From Bifidobacterium breve (GTDB lineage Bacteria > Actinomycetota > Actinomycetes > Nanopelagicales > Nanopelagicaceae): a stretch of 64,000 nucleotides of DNA. Within the stretch, counting starts at the first letter, position 1; each line of letters opens with the position of its first letter. A program made the translations under genes and the position numbers. Under the pieces are notes generated by a model. It was not told the origin of the DNA, did not search any database, and worked only from the letters and a program-made list of their open reading frames with translations. This document shows, in pieces, positions 53,262 through 62,476 of this stretch. The stretch lies in NCBI GenBank assembly GCA_945876865.1, contig CAMCPZ010000001.1, positions 1 through 64,000 on the forward strand, read 5' to 3'.

Positions 53262-54731
53262 GTGTCATCAAATATCACAAAGGTAAAACAAGAATTCGAT
53301 AAAGAAATAATTGACATTGTTGATTACGTTGAGAATTACGAGATTAAATCCGAAGTTGCTTACGAAACCGCATGGAATTGCTTATTAGACACCCTGGGCT
53401 GCGGACTTGAAGCACTTGAATATGATGAATGTAAGAAATTACTTGGACCGCTAGTTCCAGGAACAACTGTTACAAACGGTGTTCGAGTTCCAGGAACCAA
53501 CTATGAATTAGATCCAGTTCAGGGCGCGTTCAACATTGGCGCCATGATTCGCTGGCTAGATTTCAATGACACTTGGTTAGCAGCTGAATGGGGCCACCCT
53601 TCAGATAACTTGGGCGGAATTCTTGCTACTGCTGATTGGCTTTCACGTGCTGCGGTTGCATCTGGTCGACCACCACTAAAGGTCCATGATGTTTTAACTG
53701 CGATGATTAAAGCGCATGAAATTCAAGGCTGTATTGCACTTGAAAACTCATTTAACAAAGTCGGGCTTGATCACGTAATTCTTGTGAAAGTCGCATCAAC
53801 AGCTGTTGTTGCAAAGATGCTTGGTTTAACTCGCGAGCAGACTTTAAATGCGGTCTCACTTGCTTGGGTTGATGGTCAAGCACTTCGCACATACCGTCAT
53901 TTTCCTAACGCTGGCTCTCGTAAATCCTGGGCTGCCGGTGATGCAACATCACGCGCAGTTCGACTTGCTCTGATTGCACAGACTGGCGAAATGGGTTATC
54001 CATCAGTCCTAACCGCAAAAGTTTGGGGCTTCTACGATTCACTCTTCCGCGGAAATTCTTTTAAGTTCCAACGCGCATACGGTTCATATGTGATGGAGAA
54101 CATTCTCTTCAAGATTTCTTTCCCTGCCGAGTTCCATTCACAAACTGCAGTTGAAGCAGCAATGACAATTAACGGTCTAATGAAGGCTGCAGGAAAAACA
54201 GCTGCCGACATTGCGAGTGTAAAGATCAGAACTCATGAAGCTTGTATTCGGATTATTGATAAGAAAGGTCCGCTCGGAAACCCAGCAGATCGCGATCACT
54301 GTATTCAATACATGGTCGCAGTTCCACTTATCTTTGGTCGTCTTACCGCACGTGATTACGAAGATGACATCGCTGCAGATCCAGCAATTGATGCGCTTCG
54401 CGAAAAAATAGTTTGCGTTGAGGATCCAGCATTTACTGTTGATTATCATGATCCAAGTAAGCGCTCTATCGCTAATGCCTTAACTGTTGAATTTAAAGAT
54501 GGCAGCAAGTTCGATGAAGTAGTTGTCGAATATCCAATCGGACATGCTCGTCGCAGAACTGATGGAATTCCACTACTTATCGAGAAATTCAAGATTAACT
54601 TGGCTCGGATTTTTAGCGCAGATCAACAGAAGAAAATTCTTGATGTTTCTATGGACTATAAGAAGTTATCTCAAATGGCCGTTAATGAATACGTTGATCT
54701 TTACGTAAATAAAGAGTACAAAGCCAAGTAA
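53262..54731 (+). CDS. prpD: 2-methylcitrate dehydratase (MmgE/PrpD)
   Basis: WNCLLDTLGCGLEAL; RWLDFNDTW; HPSDNLGGILATADWL. Confidence 0.94.
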   Translation: MSSNITKVKQEFDKEIIDIVDYVENYEIKSEVAYETAWNCLLDTLGCGLEALEYDECKKLLGPLVPGTTVTNGVRVPGTNYELDPVQGAFNIGAMIRWLDFNDTWLAAEWGHPSDNLGGILATADWLSRAAVASGRPPLKVHDVLTAMIKAHEIQGCIALENSFNKVGLDHVILVKVASTAVVAKMLGLTREQTLNAVSLAWVDGQALRTYRHFPNAGSRKSWAAGDATSRAVRLALIAQTGEMGYPSVLTAKVWGFYDSLFRGNSFKFQRAYGSYVMENILFKISFPAEFHSQTAVEAAMTINGLMKAAGKTAADIASVKIRTHEACIRIIDKKGPLGNPADRDHCIQYMVAVPLIFGRLTARDYEDDIAADPAIDALREKIVCVEDPAFTVDYHDPSKRSIANALTVEFKDGSKFDEVVVEYPIGHARRRTDGIPLLIEKFKINLARIFSADQQKKILDVSMDYKKLSQMAVNEYVDLYVNKEYKAK

Positions 54732-55610
54732 TTACTTCTTCTTTTTAACTTCCGCCTTGCCCGCAACGCTATGAAAATAGTTAAGGGCAGGGATGGCAAG
54801 TAAGTCGTGGACTTTAAAGAAGCTATCCATTGCTGCAAAGCCGGGCCAATTCTTGGGCAAATATTCCTTAGGAAGTCCTGGGTCAAAGTAAGGAACATGC
54901 CGCCAGTTGGTTAAAACCTTCGTGTAATCAATAAATGCTTCAAGCGGATCAGGCTTTGAAATCTTCTTGGTAAACCACTTTTTCATGACTGGTCGCGCAG
55001 TTGTGCTGAATGATTTATATAAAGAGCTGATTCCATCTAAATCCCACCACTGACTTACTGCATTTGGTGTTGGCTGAAACGCTAAGTGGTGTGCTGAGAA
55101 AATGCTCATGTATTTTTCAATGTTCAATACTTTGGCAAGCGCGGTAACATCAGCGGTTAATTGGCGCGGTGCGATCCAAAGTCCACCAGTGACCTGAGCA
55201 AATCCCACACGAATTAATCGTGATCGCAATTGATATCTAAGCGCTCGGTTCTTCTCCGGAATCGAAAATGCAACTAGCACCCAACCTTCATCGCGTGGGG
55301 CCTCGCGTCTTTCGAGAACACGCGAATCACCAAGCTCAAAAGTTTTTCTAGCTTCAGCACTCAGCGCGTAGCCTTGAATTCCATTCTGAGATTTAGAAAT
55401 TAGAATCCCACGGCGCTTAAATCGAGATAGTGCGCTTCGAACCGATGCTTCATCAACATCTAATTCAGCGCAGAGGCTAACGATCGCACTCGAAGAGAGC
55501 CACCCACCAAGAGAGCGGCTATATGCGCCATAAATTGTGATGATTAAAGATTGCGGCCGATTTGCACGGTCAATTAAATCTTTCGCTTCACCTGCAAATA
55601 TGCTGACCAC
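54732..55610 (-). CDS. PaaX family transcriptional regulator
   Basis: QSLIITIYGAYSRSLGGWLSSSAIVSLCAELDVDEASVRSALSRFKRRGIL winged helix; GGLWIAPR; C-terminal PaaX-type domain. Confidence 0.88.
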   Translation of the reverse strand: MVSIFAGEAKDLIDRANRPQSLIITIYGAYSRSLGGWLSSSAIVSLCAELDVDEASVRSALSRFKRRGILISKSQNGIQGYALSAEARKTFELGDSRVLERREAPRDEGWVLVAFSIPEKNRALRYQLRSRLIRVGFAQVTGGLWIAPRQLTADVTALAKVLNIEKYMSIFSAHHLAFQPTPNAVSQWWDLDGISSLYKSFSTTARPVMKKWFTKKISKPDPLEAFIDYTKVLTNWRHVPYFDPGLPKEYLPKNWPGFAAMDSFFKVHDLLAIPALNYFHSVAGKAEVKKKK

Positions 55611-55665
55611 GGCGGTAATGTTAGTGGGGTAATTTGAATAAAGTAGCGCTTTAGAGAGGTAATAA

Positions 55666-56058
55666 ATGGCCGGAGCATCTATCGAGATAAAGAGATTCCT
55701 TGAGTGGGCTGAAACCGATGCCGCTGGTCACCAACATTATTCGAGCGCATTTCGCTGGGTAGAAGAGTGCGAAGCAGCGCTTTATCGCAGTGTTGGATTA
55801 CCTTCTACTCTCTTTGGCCAAATTCCAAGAGTTAAAGTCAACATGGAATATAAGCGTCGGATTTTTTTCGGTGAAGAGATTACAACTCGCCTTGAAGTCA
55901 TCAGAATTGGAAATTCATCTTTAGAGCTAGCATTCACGGCAGATGTAAATGGTGAACTTGCAGCTGTAGGAAGTTATGTGATTGTGCACTCACCAAATAA
56001 AGAAGCCGGTGCTCAAAGATGGCCAGATGCATGGCGGGCAAAGTTATTTACTGAGTAA
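55666..56058 (+). CDS. Acyl-CoA thioesterase, hotdog fold (4-hydroxybenzoyl-CoA thioesterase-like)
   Basis: FLEWAETDAAGHQHYSSAFRWVEECEAALYRSVG hotdog motif. Confidence 0.85.
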   Translation: MAGASIEIKRFLEWAETDAAGHQHYSSAFRWVEECEAALYRSVGLPSTLFGQIPRVKVNMEYKRRIFFGEEITTRLEVIRIGNSSLELAFTADVNGELAAVGSYVIVHSPNKEAGAQRWPDAWRAKLFTE

Positions 56059-57576
56059 ATTCGCAACCATCAATCCGCTGCCGCCACCAACTCCGCCACC
56101 TGGCCAGGTGCCAGATCCACAAATAAAGAGATTTTTAATTGGCGCCTTATGACCGGTCCAACCAGGTAGTGGACGTAGAAAGAAAAATTGCGCAGGATGG
56201 TGGCTTCCACCAAGTGAATCGCCCTTAATTAAATTAGCGTTGTAACGTTCTAAATCTGTCGGGGTTAGAACTTTTCTAGCAAGAATTTTTGCTTTTAAGC
56301 CAGGCGCATATTGCTCGATGTTTTCAATTATGCGATCTGCATACTCTTCACCAACTTGATCCCAGGTAGTTCCAACCATTTCAAGTGGCAGAACTCGAAC
56401 TTGAATCCAGAGGACATGTTTGCCATCGGGCGCACGCGTTGGATCACTTACAGTTGGTTGGCCAATAACTAGCGCAGGTGTTGTCGGAAGTTGTCCAGCA
56501 GCAGCAACCGTATAAGTCATCGCTAAGTCATCAACATATGGTGCGATATGAACGTAGTTAAAACCGCGGGCTTCGCTAGCAGTCCAATCAGGAAGATCGC
56601 TTAGTGCCAGGTGAATCATCATTGTGCCAAGTCCGGGACGGAAATTCTTGACCTTTGACACTTCTGGTTTTTCAGCATCAAGCTTTGGTAGCAAGTTCGG
56701 AATTAGTGCTGGATTTACATTCGCGATTATTTTTGTGGCTTCATAAACCGTTCCATCAGCAGTTTTGACACCAGTTGCTTTTCCATCAGTAGTAATAATT
56801 TCGGTAACTCTCGCGCCAGAAACTAAAGTTCCGCCATTCTCTTTAATGACTCCAACCAATGATTTAATTAAATTATCTGCGCCACCCTTACCAAGAACCA
56901 TTCCAAACTCTTGGCCACCAATCGATTCTAGGAATGAGAATAACGCGCCACCTGAAATATCTGGTCCGTAATCAAGATGCATTCCCCAAATAGCAGCAAG
57001 CGCTTTCGTTTCTGGGTGGACAAAATGTTCATCAGTAAAGGCACGACTTGATTGCAATAACAATCTAATTAAATCAAAAAGCCCTTCGGTTCCTATTGCC
57101 CGCCAGGTTTTATAAAGAGATTTCGCTGCAGCAAATGATGGAAGTTCAGTTCCTAAAATTGGAAATAGATGCGGTGCCAATATGCCAAGTTTTGTGGTGA
57201 GAGATTTCCAGGATTCAACATCGCCGGGTGCGACTCGAGTCAGAGTTGCAATGTTTGCATCTCGATCCATAACAATTCCAATTGATTTTCCATCAGGGAA
57301 GACCGAGCAAAATGGTTTTGCTGATGGAACAAATTCCAAACCGTTCCGAATCAAATCATCTTTAAGAGCAGCCATAACGCCACCACCGGCAAATAAGCTC
57401 AAGTTAGTAGCAAAGAGGTCATGCTTGAAGCCAGGCAAGGTAACTTCTTCAGTGCGAACGGCACCACCAAACTCAGCCGCACTTTCTAGAACAATTACCG
57501 ATTTACCCCGCTTAGCCAATAAAGCCGCAGCGCTCAAACCATTGATTCCAGATCCAATAATCACAATTTTTGACAT
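56044..57576 (-). CDS. NAD(P)/FAD-dependent oxidoreductase, phytoene-desaturase-like
   Basis: MSKIVIIGSGINGLSAAALLAKRGKSVIVLESAAEFGGAVRTEE dinucleotide fold; GSGTWPGGGVGGGSGLMVANLL C-terminal FAD motif; start refined from 57660. Confidence 0.92.
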   Translation of the reverse strand: MSKIVIIGSGINGLSAAALLAKRGKSVIVLESAAEFGGAVRTEEVTLPGFKHDLFATNLSLFAGGGVMAALKDDLIRNGLEFVPSAKPFCSVFPDGKSIGIVMDRDANIATLTRVAPGDVESWKSLTTKLGILAPHLFPILGTELPSFAAAKSLYKTWRAIGTEGLFDLIRLLLQSSRAFTDEHFVHPETKALAAIWGMHLDYGPDISGGALFSFLESIGGQEFGMVLGKGGADNLIKSLVGVIKENGGTLVSGARVTEIITTDGKATGVKTADGTVYEATKIIANVNPALIPNLLPKLDAEKPEVSKVKNFRPGLGTMMIHLALSDLPDWTASEARGFNYVHIAPYVDDLAMTYTVAAAGQLPTTPALVIGQPTVSDPTRAPDGKHVLWIQVRVLPLEMVGTTWDQVGEEYADRIIENIEQYAPGLKAKILARKVLTPTDLERYNANLIKGDSLGGSHHPAQFFFLRPLPGWTGHKAPIKNLFICGSGTWPGGGVGGGSGLMVANLLSK

Positions 57577-57596
57577 GTGCGATCTTCTCACGATTA

Positions 57597-57612
57597 TTGA
57601 CGGTCGGACAAT
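57597..57612. promoter_or_regulatory. Putative shared operator, copy 2 (centre of divergent FAD-oxidoreductase promoter)
   Basis: TTGACGGTCGGACAAT; first 10 nt identical to consensus TTGACGGTCG; located at the midpoint of the 56-bp intergenic region. Confidence 0.45.
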
Positions 57613-57632
57613 ACCCGCAATAGATTTCGACC

Positions 57633-59228
57633 ATGACTTCACCACAAAAGTTCGATGCAATTATTATCGGCAGCGGTATCAACTCACTTGTTGCGGGAGC
57701 CGTTCTTAGTAAATCGGGTTGGCGCGTTTTAGTTTGTGAGCGCAACGCGACTGCTGGTGGCGCGATTAAAACCGAACAAGCAACTCTGCCGGGATACACA
57801 CATGAACTGCTTTCAAGTTGGCACCCACTATTTGTTGGTGGCCCGGCATATGCAGAGCTCAAGGATGAATTGGATAAACGAGGTTTAGTTTATAAAAATA
57901 CCGAACTTCCAACTGGCGTTGTTTGTAGCGATGGAACTGCAATTTTATCTACCAATCCAGAAATTACCGGAGCAGAATTTGCCCGCATTGGCGATAGCGA
58001 ATCTTGGGCACAAATGATGGCGGAGTTCACTCCAAAATTAGATTTAGCATTCGGCTTACTTGGCGCGGATCTATGGCGAAAATCTTCATTGAAGCTGGCC
58101 CAATTAGCGCGCAAGAGATTTGGAAATCGTGGTCTAGTAGCAACAGGTGCAGAACTGTTGGAACCTGCTGCGCCGTGGCTTGATCGCCAATTTAAATCTC
58201 CAGTAAGTAAAGCCTTACTTGCTCCGTGGGCGCTTCACAATGGACTTGGTCCAGATGATGCAGTGAGTGCTTTCATTACCAAAGTTATTTCTGCGGCAGT
58301 TGCATTTGGCGGAATGCCAGTCCCAGTTGGTGGCGGAATCAAATTGGTAGAAGCACTAACTTCAATCATTACTGACGCCGGTGGACAGTTAATTACTGGC
58401 GCTGATGTTGTAAAAGTAATTGTTGAAAATAAGAGCGCGACCGGAGTAAAACTCAGCGATGGCAGAACATTCAATGCAGGTAAAGCAGTTCTTGCTTCAA
58501 CAACACCGCAAGCGCTTTATCAAGGTTTGTTGGCAGGCGTTGATGTCCCAGCAGAGATTAAAACTTCTGCAGATAATTTTCGCTATGGCCGCGCTGCGAT
58601 TCAGATTCATCTCGCACTTTCAGAGCCACCGGTTTGGAAGTCTGACGCTCGAATGAAGGATGTCGCAATAGTTCACGTTTTAGATGGAATTAATTCGTTA
58701 TCAGAATCTGTTAACGCAGCAAATCGTGGCTATCTTCCATCACGTCCAACAATTGTGGTTGGTCAGCCTTGCGCGGTAGATCCATCAAGAGCTCCTGCTG
58801 GTAAATCAATTATTTGGATTCAACTACAAGAGAATCCACAAGTAATTAAGGGCGACTTGGCTAATGAGATTAATCCTGGAGATGGAAGTTGGAATGAAGA
58901 GCGGTTAAATACATACGCAGATCGCGTTCTTGAACAACTTGGTGCCGAGATTACAAACTTAAAATCTGCAACAGTTGCAAAGATAGTTTTAGGCCCACGT
59001 GAGATTGAAGCAATGAATAAGAATCTAGTTGGCGGAGATCCCTATGCTGGCGACTGTCGCATCGATCAATATGCACCATGGCGTCCACTATCTGCAGCAA
59101 CCGGGCACCGAACTCCGGTAAAGAATCTCTGGCACATTGGTGCATCGACTCATCCGGGGCCAGGACTCGGTGGCGGATCAGGATTTTTGGTTGCAAAGCG
59201 TTTAACTAAGAAACGGTTTGGTAAATAA
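57633..59228 (+). CDS. NAD(P)/FAD-dependent oxidoreductase, phytoene-desaturase-like (paralogue of the divergent neighbour)
   Basis: KFDAIIIGSGINSLVAGAVLSKSGWRVLVCERNATAGGAIKTEQATLPGYTHEL; GASTHPGPGLGGGSGFLVAKRL. Confidence 0.92.
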   Translation: MTSPQKFDAIIIGSGINSLVAGAVLSKSGWRVLVCERNATAGGAIKTEQATLPGYTHELLSSWHPLFVGGPAYAELKDELDKRGLVYKNTELPTGVVCSDGTAILSTNPEITGAEFARIGDSESWAQMMAEFTPKLDLAFGLLGADLWRKSSLKLAQLARKRFGNRGLVATGAELLEPAAPWLDRQFKSPVSKALLAPWALHNGLGPDDAVSAFITKVISAAVAFGGMPVPVGGGIKLVEALTSIITDAGGQLITGADVVKVIVENKSATGVKLSDGRTFNAGKAVLASTTPQALYQGLLAGVDVPAEIKTSADNFRYGRAAIQIHLALSEPPVWKSDARMKDVAIVHVLDGINSLSESVNAANRGYLPSRPTIVVGQPCAVDPSRAPAGKSIIWIQLQENPQVIKGDLANEINPGDGSWNEERLNTYADRVLEQLGAEITNLKSATVAKIVLGPREIEAMNKNLVGGDPYAGDCRIDQYAPWRPLSAATGHRTPVKNLWHIGASTHPGPGLGGGSGFLVAKRLTKKRFGK

Positions 59229-59262
59229 AAAAAGCCCGCCAAGTAATTGGCGGGCTTTTTAA
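59227..59262. terminator. Bidirectional Rho-independent terminator between convergent genes
   Basis: aaaaaaaGCCCGCCAAgtaaTTGGCGGGCttttt: 9-bp perfect stem, 4-nt loop, A-tract and T-tract flanks. Confidence 0.95.
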
Positions 59263-59272
59263 TTTCTACTTT

Positions 59273-60046
59273 TTACTTTGAAACCAGAGCAAATACTCTT
59301 GTAGGTGAACCTGAACCACCAACAATCTTTAGTGGCGCAGCAATAACAATTGCACCAGTTGTTGGCAACTTATCTAGGTTGCGAAGTTGAGTTAGGCCGT
59401 ACTTGTTATTTCCAAGTAGGTAGTTGTGGCAAGGGAATGGAACTTCCATTCCAAATGCGCCACCAGCATCGATACCAACCGTTTCAACACCTAATCCAAG
59501 GATGTCGCGCTTTGTTGCAAGGAACTCAGCACATGCAGGTGGAAGTCCTGGTGTATGTGGTCCATTTTCATCTGCGTTAGCAAATGCCTTTGGATCATCA
59601 CCAAACTTTGACCAACCAGTGCGGAATAGAACCCAAGCACCCTTTGGAATTTGACCATTTACTTTTTCCCAAGCTTCGATATGTGAAACTTCAAGGAGAA
59701 AATCAGGATTAGCTTCAGACTCTTTAACAAAATCTAATACAACCGCAGGACCAACTAAACGTTGTGGTGGAATCGATGCAACATCGTCGCCATCTTTTCC
59801 GGTAATCCAGTGGTTAGGAGCATCTAAGTGAGTTCCGGTGTGTTCACCTGTATGGAAGTTATTCCAATACCAAGCTGGACCACGATCGTCATACTTAGAA
59901 ATTTCTTCTAACTGAAATGTTGCGGTCTGGCCGAATGGTTCTGGAAGAACCAAAATTGGTGTCTTCGAATGTAGTGGTGCTGTTAGGTCAAGAACCTGAA
60001 CTGCTCCTGATACAAGATCATTTGCTAAGGCATTTAGATTTGCCAT
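59273..60046 (-). CDS. Cyclase family protein (kynurenine formamidase-like)
   Basis: FHTGEHTGTHLDAPNHW HxGTHxDxPxH motif; GVETVGIDAGGAFGMEVPFPCHNYLLGNNKYGLTQLRNLDKLP. Confidence 0.92.
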   Translation of the reverse strand: MANLNALANDLVSGAVQVLDLTAPLHSKTPILVLPEPFGQTATFQLEEISKYDDRGPAWYWNNFHTGEHTGTHLDAPNHWITGKDGDDVASIPPQRLVGPAVVLDFVKESEANPDFLLEVSHIEAWEKVNGQIPKGAWVLFRTGWSKFGDDPKAFANADENGPHTPGLPPACAEFLATKRDILGLGVETVGIDAGGAFGMEVPFPCHNYLLGNNKYGLTQLRNLDKLPTTGAIVIAAPLKIVGGSGSPTRVFALVSK

Positions 60047-60139
60047 TTATCTGCTCCTTCTTATTATCGGTTTAAGCCTTCCGCGGATTGGTCATCGCAG
60101 GGGATTGAGATTAGCCGTGTGTGGGCCTTATTTCTAGGT

Positions 60140-60153
60140 TTGACGACCGTCAA
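60140..60153. promoter_or_regulatory. Putative shared operator, copy 3 (between divergent cyclase and iorA)
   Basis: TTGACG-AC-CGTCAA perfect 6-bp inverted repeat. Confidence 0.5.
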
Positions 60154-60310
60154 TTTCCCCTTAGAGCGTTCAGGGATTTGTCGTTTAGCACACACCCATT
60201 CTGGGGATTATCTCCTAGACAGGTCAGAGTGCGCGTGCGACGATTACCGAGTATTTTTTCCCTCTGAGGCTAGACCTTAGAGACCACAGATCTTTTCAAG
60301 GGAGAGACAC

Positions 60311-62476
60311 ATGGCAGAACGTTCGTTCGCTACTGAAGTCGGAAAATTACGTGCTGGCGCCGGCGAAGAATTTTTCGGTGAAGGAATCCTTGCTGTCACT
60401 AAAGCACTTTTACAATCTGGTGTTTCTTATGTTGGCGGATATCAAGGCGCGCCAATCTCACATTTAATGGATGTTTTGGGCGATGCAAAAGAAATTCTTG
60501 ATGAATTAGGTGTGCACTTTGAAAATAGTGCATCTGAAGCAACCGCAGCAGCATCCCTTGCCGCTTCAGTTTATTACCCACTACGTGGTGCAATTACTTT
60601 CAAATCTACAGTCGGAACAAACGTAGCTTCAGATGCGCTCGCAAATCTGGCATCAGGTGGAGTTACTGGCGGCGCACTAATTATTGTTGGCGAAGATTAC
60701 GGCGAAGGTTCTTCAATTATGCAAGAGCGCTCACACGCATTTGCAATGAAGTCACAGATTTGGTTATTGGATCCAAGACCAAACCTGACTGCAATTGTTG
60801 ATTCAGTAGATATCGGCTTCCGACTTTCTGAAGCAAGTAATTCACCAGTGATGCTTCAACTTAGATTACGTTCTTGCCATTTACATGGTCGCTTTATTGC
60901 AAAGGACAATATAAAACCAGAATTTACATTGCGCGACGCTATGGAAAATCCATTACGCGATACCAATCGAATCGTTCTTCCTCCTGCCAGCTTTATGCAC
61001 GAGCAAGAGAAAGTTACAAAGCGTTGGCCAGCAGCAGTTAAATTCATTAAAGATAATAAAATCAATGAATTCTTCGCAGACGGAACCCAAGACTTCGGAA
61101 TTGTCATGCAAGGCGGGCTCTACAACACAGTAATTCGCTCACTTCAATTGCTTGGACTCTCTGATATTTATGGCAATAGCAAGATTCCGCTTTATATTCT
61201 CAATGTCACATATCCAATTGTTGATGACGAAGTCGTTGAATTCGCTAAGAGCAAGAAGGGCATTCTTCTAGTAGAAGAGGGCCAACCTGATTACATCGAG
61301 CAGAATATAAATGCGATTCTGCGACGTGCTGGCGTTCAAACTGCGCTCCACGGAAAAGATTTGTTACCTGTCGCCGGTGAATACACGCCAGCTTCGGTCA
61401 CAAAGGGAATTCTGGAATTTGTTAAGAAGTTTGGTCCAGAACTTTTAGATCAGAATAATCTTCCAGCGATTGTTCGCCCAGATGGCGATAAACCGAATTC
61501 AATTAAATCAGTTGCACCAACCGAGCAAATTCATGGACGTCCGCCATCATTTTGTACCGGATGTCCAGAGCGACCAATCTTTACTGCACTTAAGTTGGCA
61601 GAGAAAGAAACTGGTAACCACCATATTTCGGCAGATATTGGCTGCCATCTATTTTCGATTTTGCCACCATTTAATATCGGTGCAACGACTATGGGTTATG
61701 GACTTGGCGCCGCTGGTGCGTCAGCGCTTCACGATTTAGATAGTGATAAAAGAACAATCAGTTTTATGGGCGATGGTGGTTTTTGGCACAATGGCTTGAC
61801 CAGCGGAATTGGAAATGCAGTTTTCAATAAGAGCGATGGTCTTGTTGTAGTTGTCGATAACGCATATAGCGCAGCAACTGGCGGCCAAGATGTTCTCTCA
61901 TCTTCAGCATCCAGCGAAATTAGGTCAACAAAACATCCAATCGAACGCGCAGTTCGAGGCATCGGTGTCGAGTGGGCAAAGACAGTTTCAAATACATTTA
62001 AAGTGCATGAAATGAAGAATATATTTATAGATGCGTTAACAACTAAGGAACAAGGTCCTAAAGTAATTGTTGCTCAGAGCGAATGCACGCTTAACAAAAC
62101 TCGACGTGAACGTCCGCTAGCAGCAAAGCGAATCAAAGAAGGTAAGCGCGTAGTTCGTGAACGTTTCGGCGTAGATCCAGATACCTGCACCGGAGACCAC
62201 TCTTGCATCCGCTTAAATGGCTGCCCATCTTTAACAATTACCGCTAATCCAGATCCAATGCGTAAAGATCCAGTGGCAACAGTCCTAAATACCTGTGTGG
62301 GATGTGGACTTTGTGGTGAAGCGGCGCACGCAGCTGTTCTATGCCCTTCTTTCTACAAAACTTCAATTATCAGCAACCCATCAATTTGGGATCGCACAAA
62401 ATTGCGGATACGTAACTCTGTAATTGGATTCTTGCAGAATGGTATTGAACGACGCCTAGTAGGAATTGATGCCTAA
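60311..62476 (+). CDS. iorA: Indolepyruvate ferredoxin oxidoreductase alpha-type subunit (TPP-dependent 2-oxoacid oxidoreductase)
   Basis: SYVGGYQGAPISHLMDVLGDA; FCTGCPERPIFTALKLAE; ISADIGCHLFSILPPFNIGATTMGYG; FMGDGGFWHNGLTSG TPP motif; C-terminal Cys-rich Fe-S segment. Confidence 0.92.
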   Translation: MAERSFATEVGKLRAGAGEEFFGEGILAVTKALLQSGVSYVGGYQGAPISHLMDVLGDAKEILDELGVHFENSASEATAAASLAASVYYPLRGAITFKSTVGTNVASDALANLASGGVTGGALIIVGEDYGEGSSIMQERSHAFAMKSQIWLLDPRPNLTAIVDSVDIGFRLSEASNSPVMLQLRLRSCHLHGRFIAKDNIKPEFTLRDAMENPLRDTNRIVLPPASFMHEQEKVTKRWPAAVKFIKDNKINEFFADGTQDFGIVMQGGLYNTVIRSLQLLGLSDIYGNSKIPLYILNVTYPIVDDEVVEFAKSKKGILLVEEGQPDYIEQNINAILRRAGVQTALHGKDLLPVAGEYTPASVTKGILEFVKKFGPELLDQNNLPAIVRPDGDKPNSIKSVAPTEQIHGRPPSFCTGCPERPIFTALKLAEKETGNHHISADIGCHLFSILPPFNIGATTMGYGLGAAGASALHDLDSDKRTISFMGDGGFWHNGLTSGIGNAVFNKSDGLVVVVDNAYSAATGGQDVLSSSASSEIRSTKHPIERAVRGIGVEWAKTVSNTFKVHEMKNIFIDALTTKEQGPKVIVAQSECTLNKTRRERPLAAKRIKEGKRVVRERFGVDPDTCTGDHSCIRLNGCPSLTITANPDPMRKDPVATVLNTCVGCGLCGEAAHAAVLCPSFYKTSIISNPSIWDRTKLRIRNSVIGFLQNGIERRLVGIDA

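Noticed and set aside
53640-53660. CACGTG-containing sequences elsewhere (for example CTTTCACGTGCTGCG in prpD, CCACGTGTTGCC in rpmH) as extra parS sites
   Set aside because: Only the 6-8 bp core matches; flanks diverge from TGTTTCACGTGAAACA.
57577-57660. Track start of the minus-strand FAD oxidoreductase at 57660
   Set aside because: The 28-aa extension crosses the divergent promoter and start of the neighbouring gene; MSKIVIIGSG at 57576 is the expected start.
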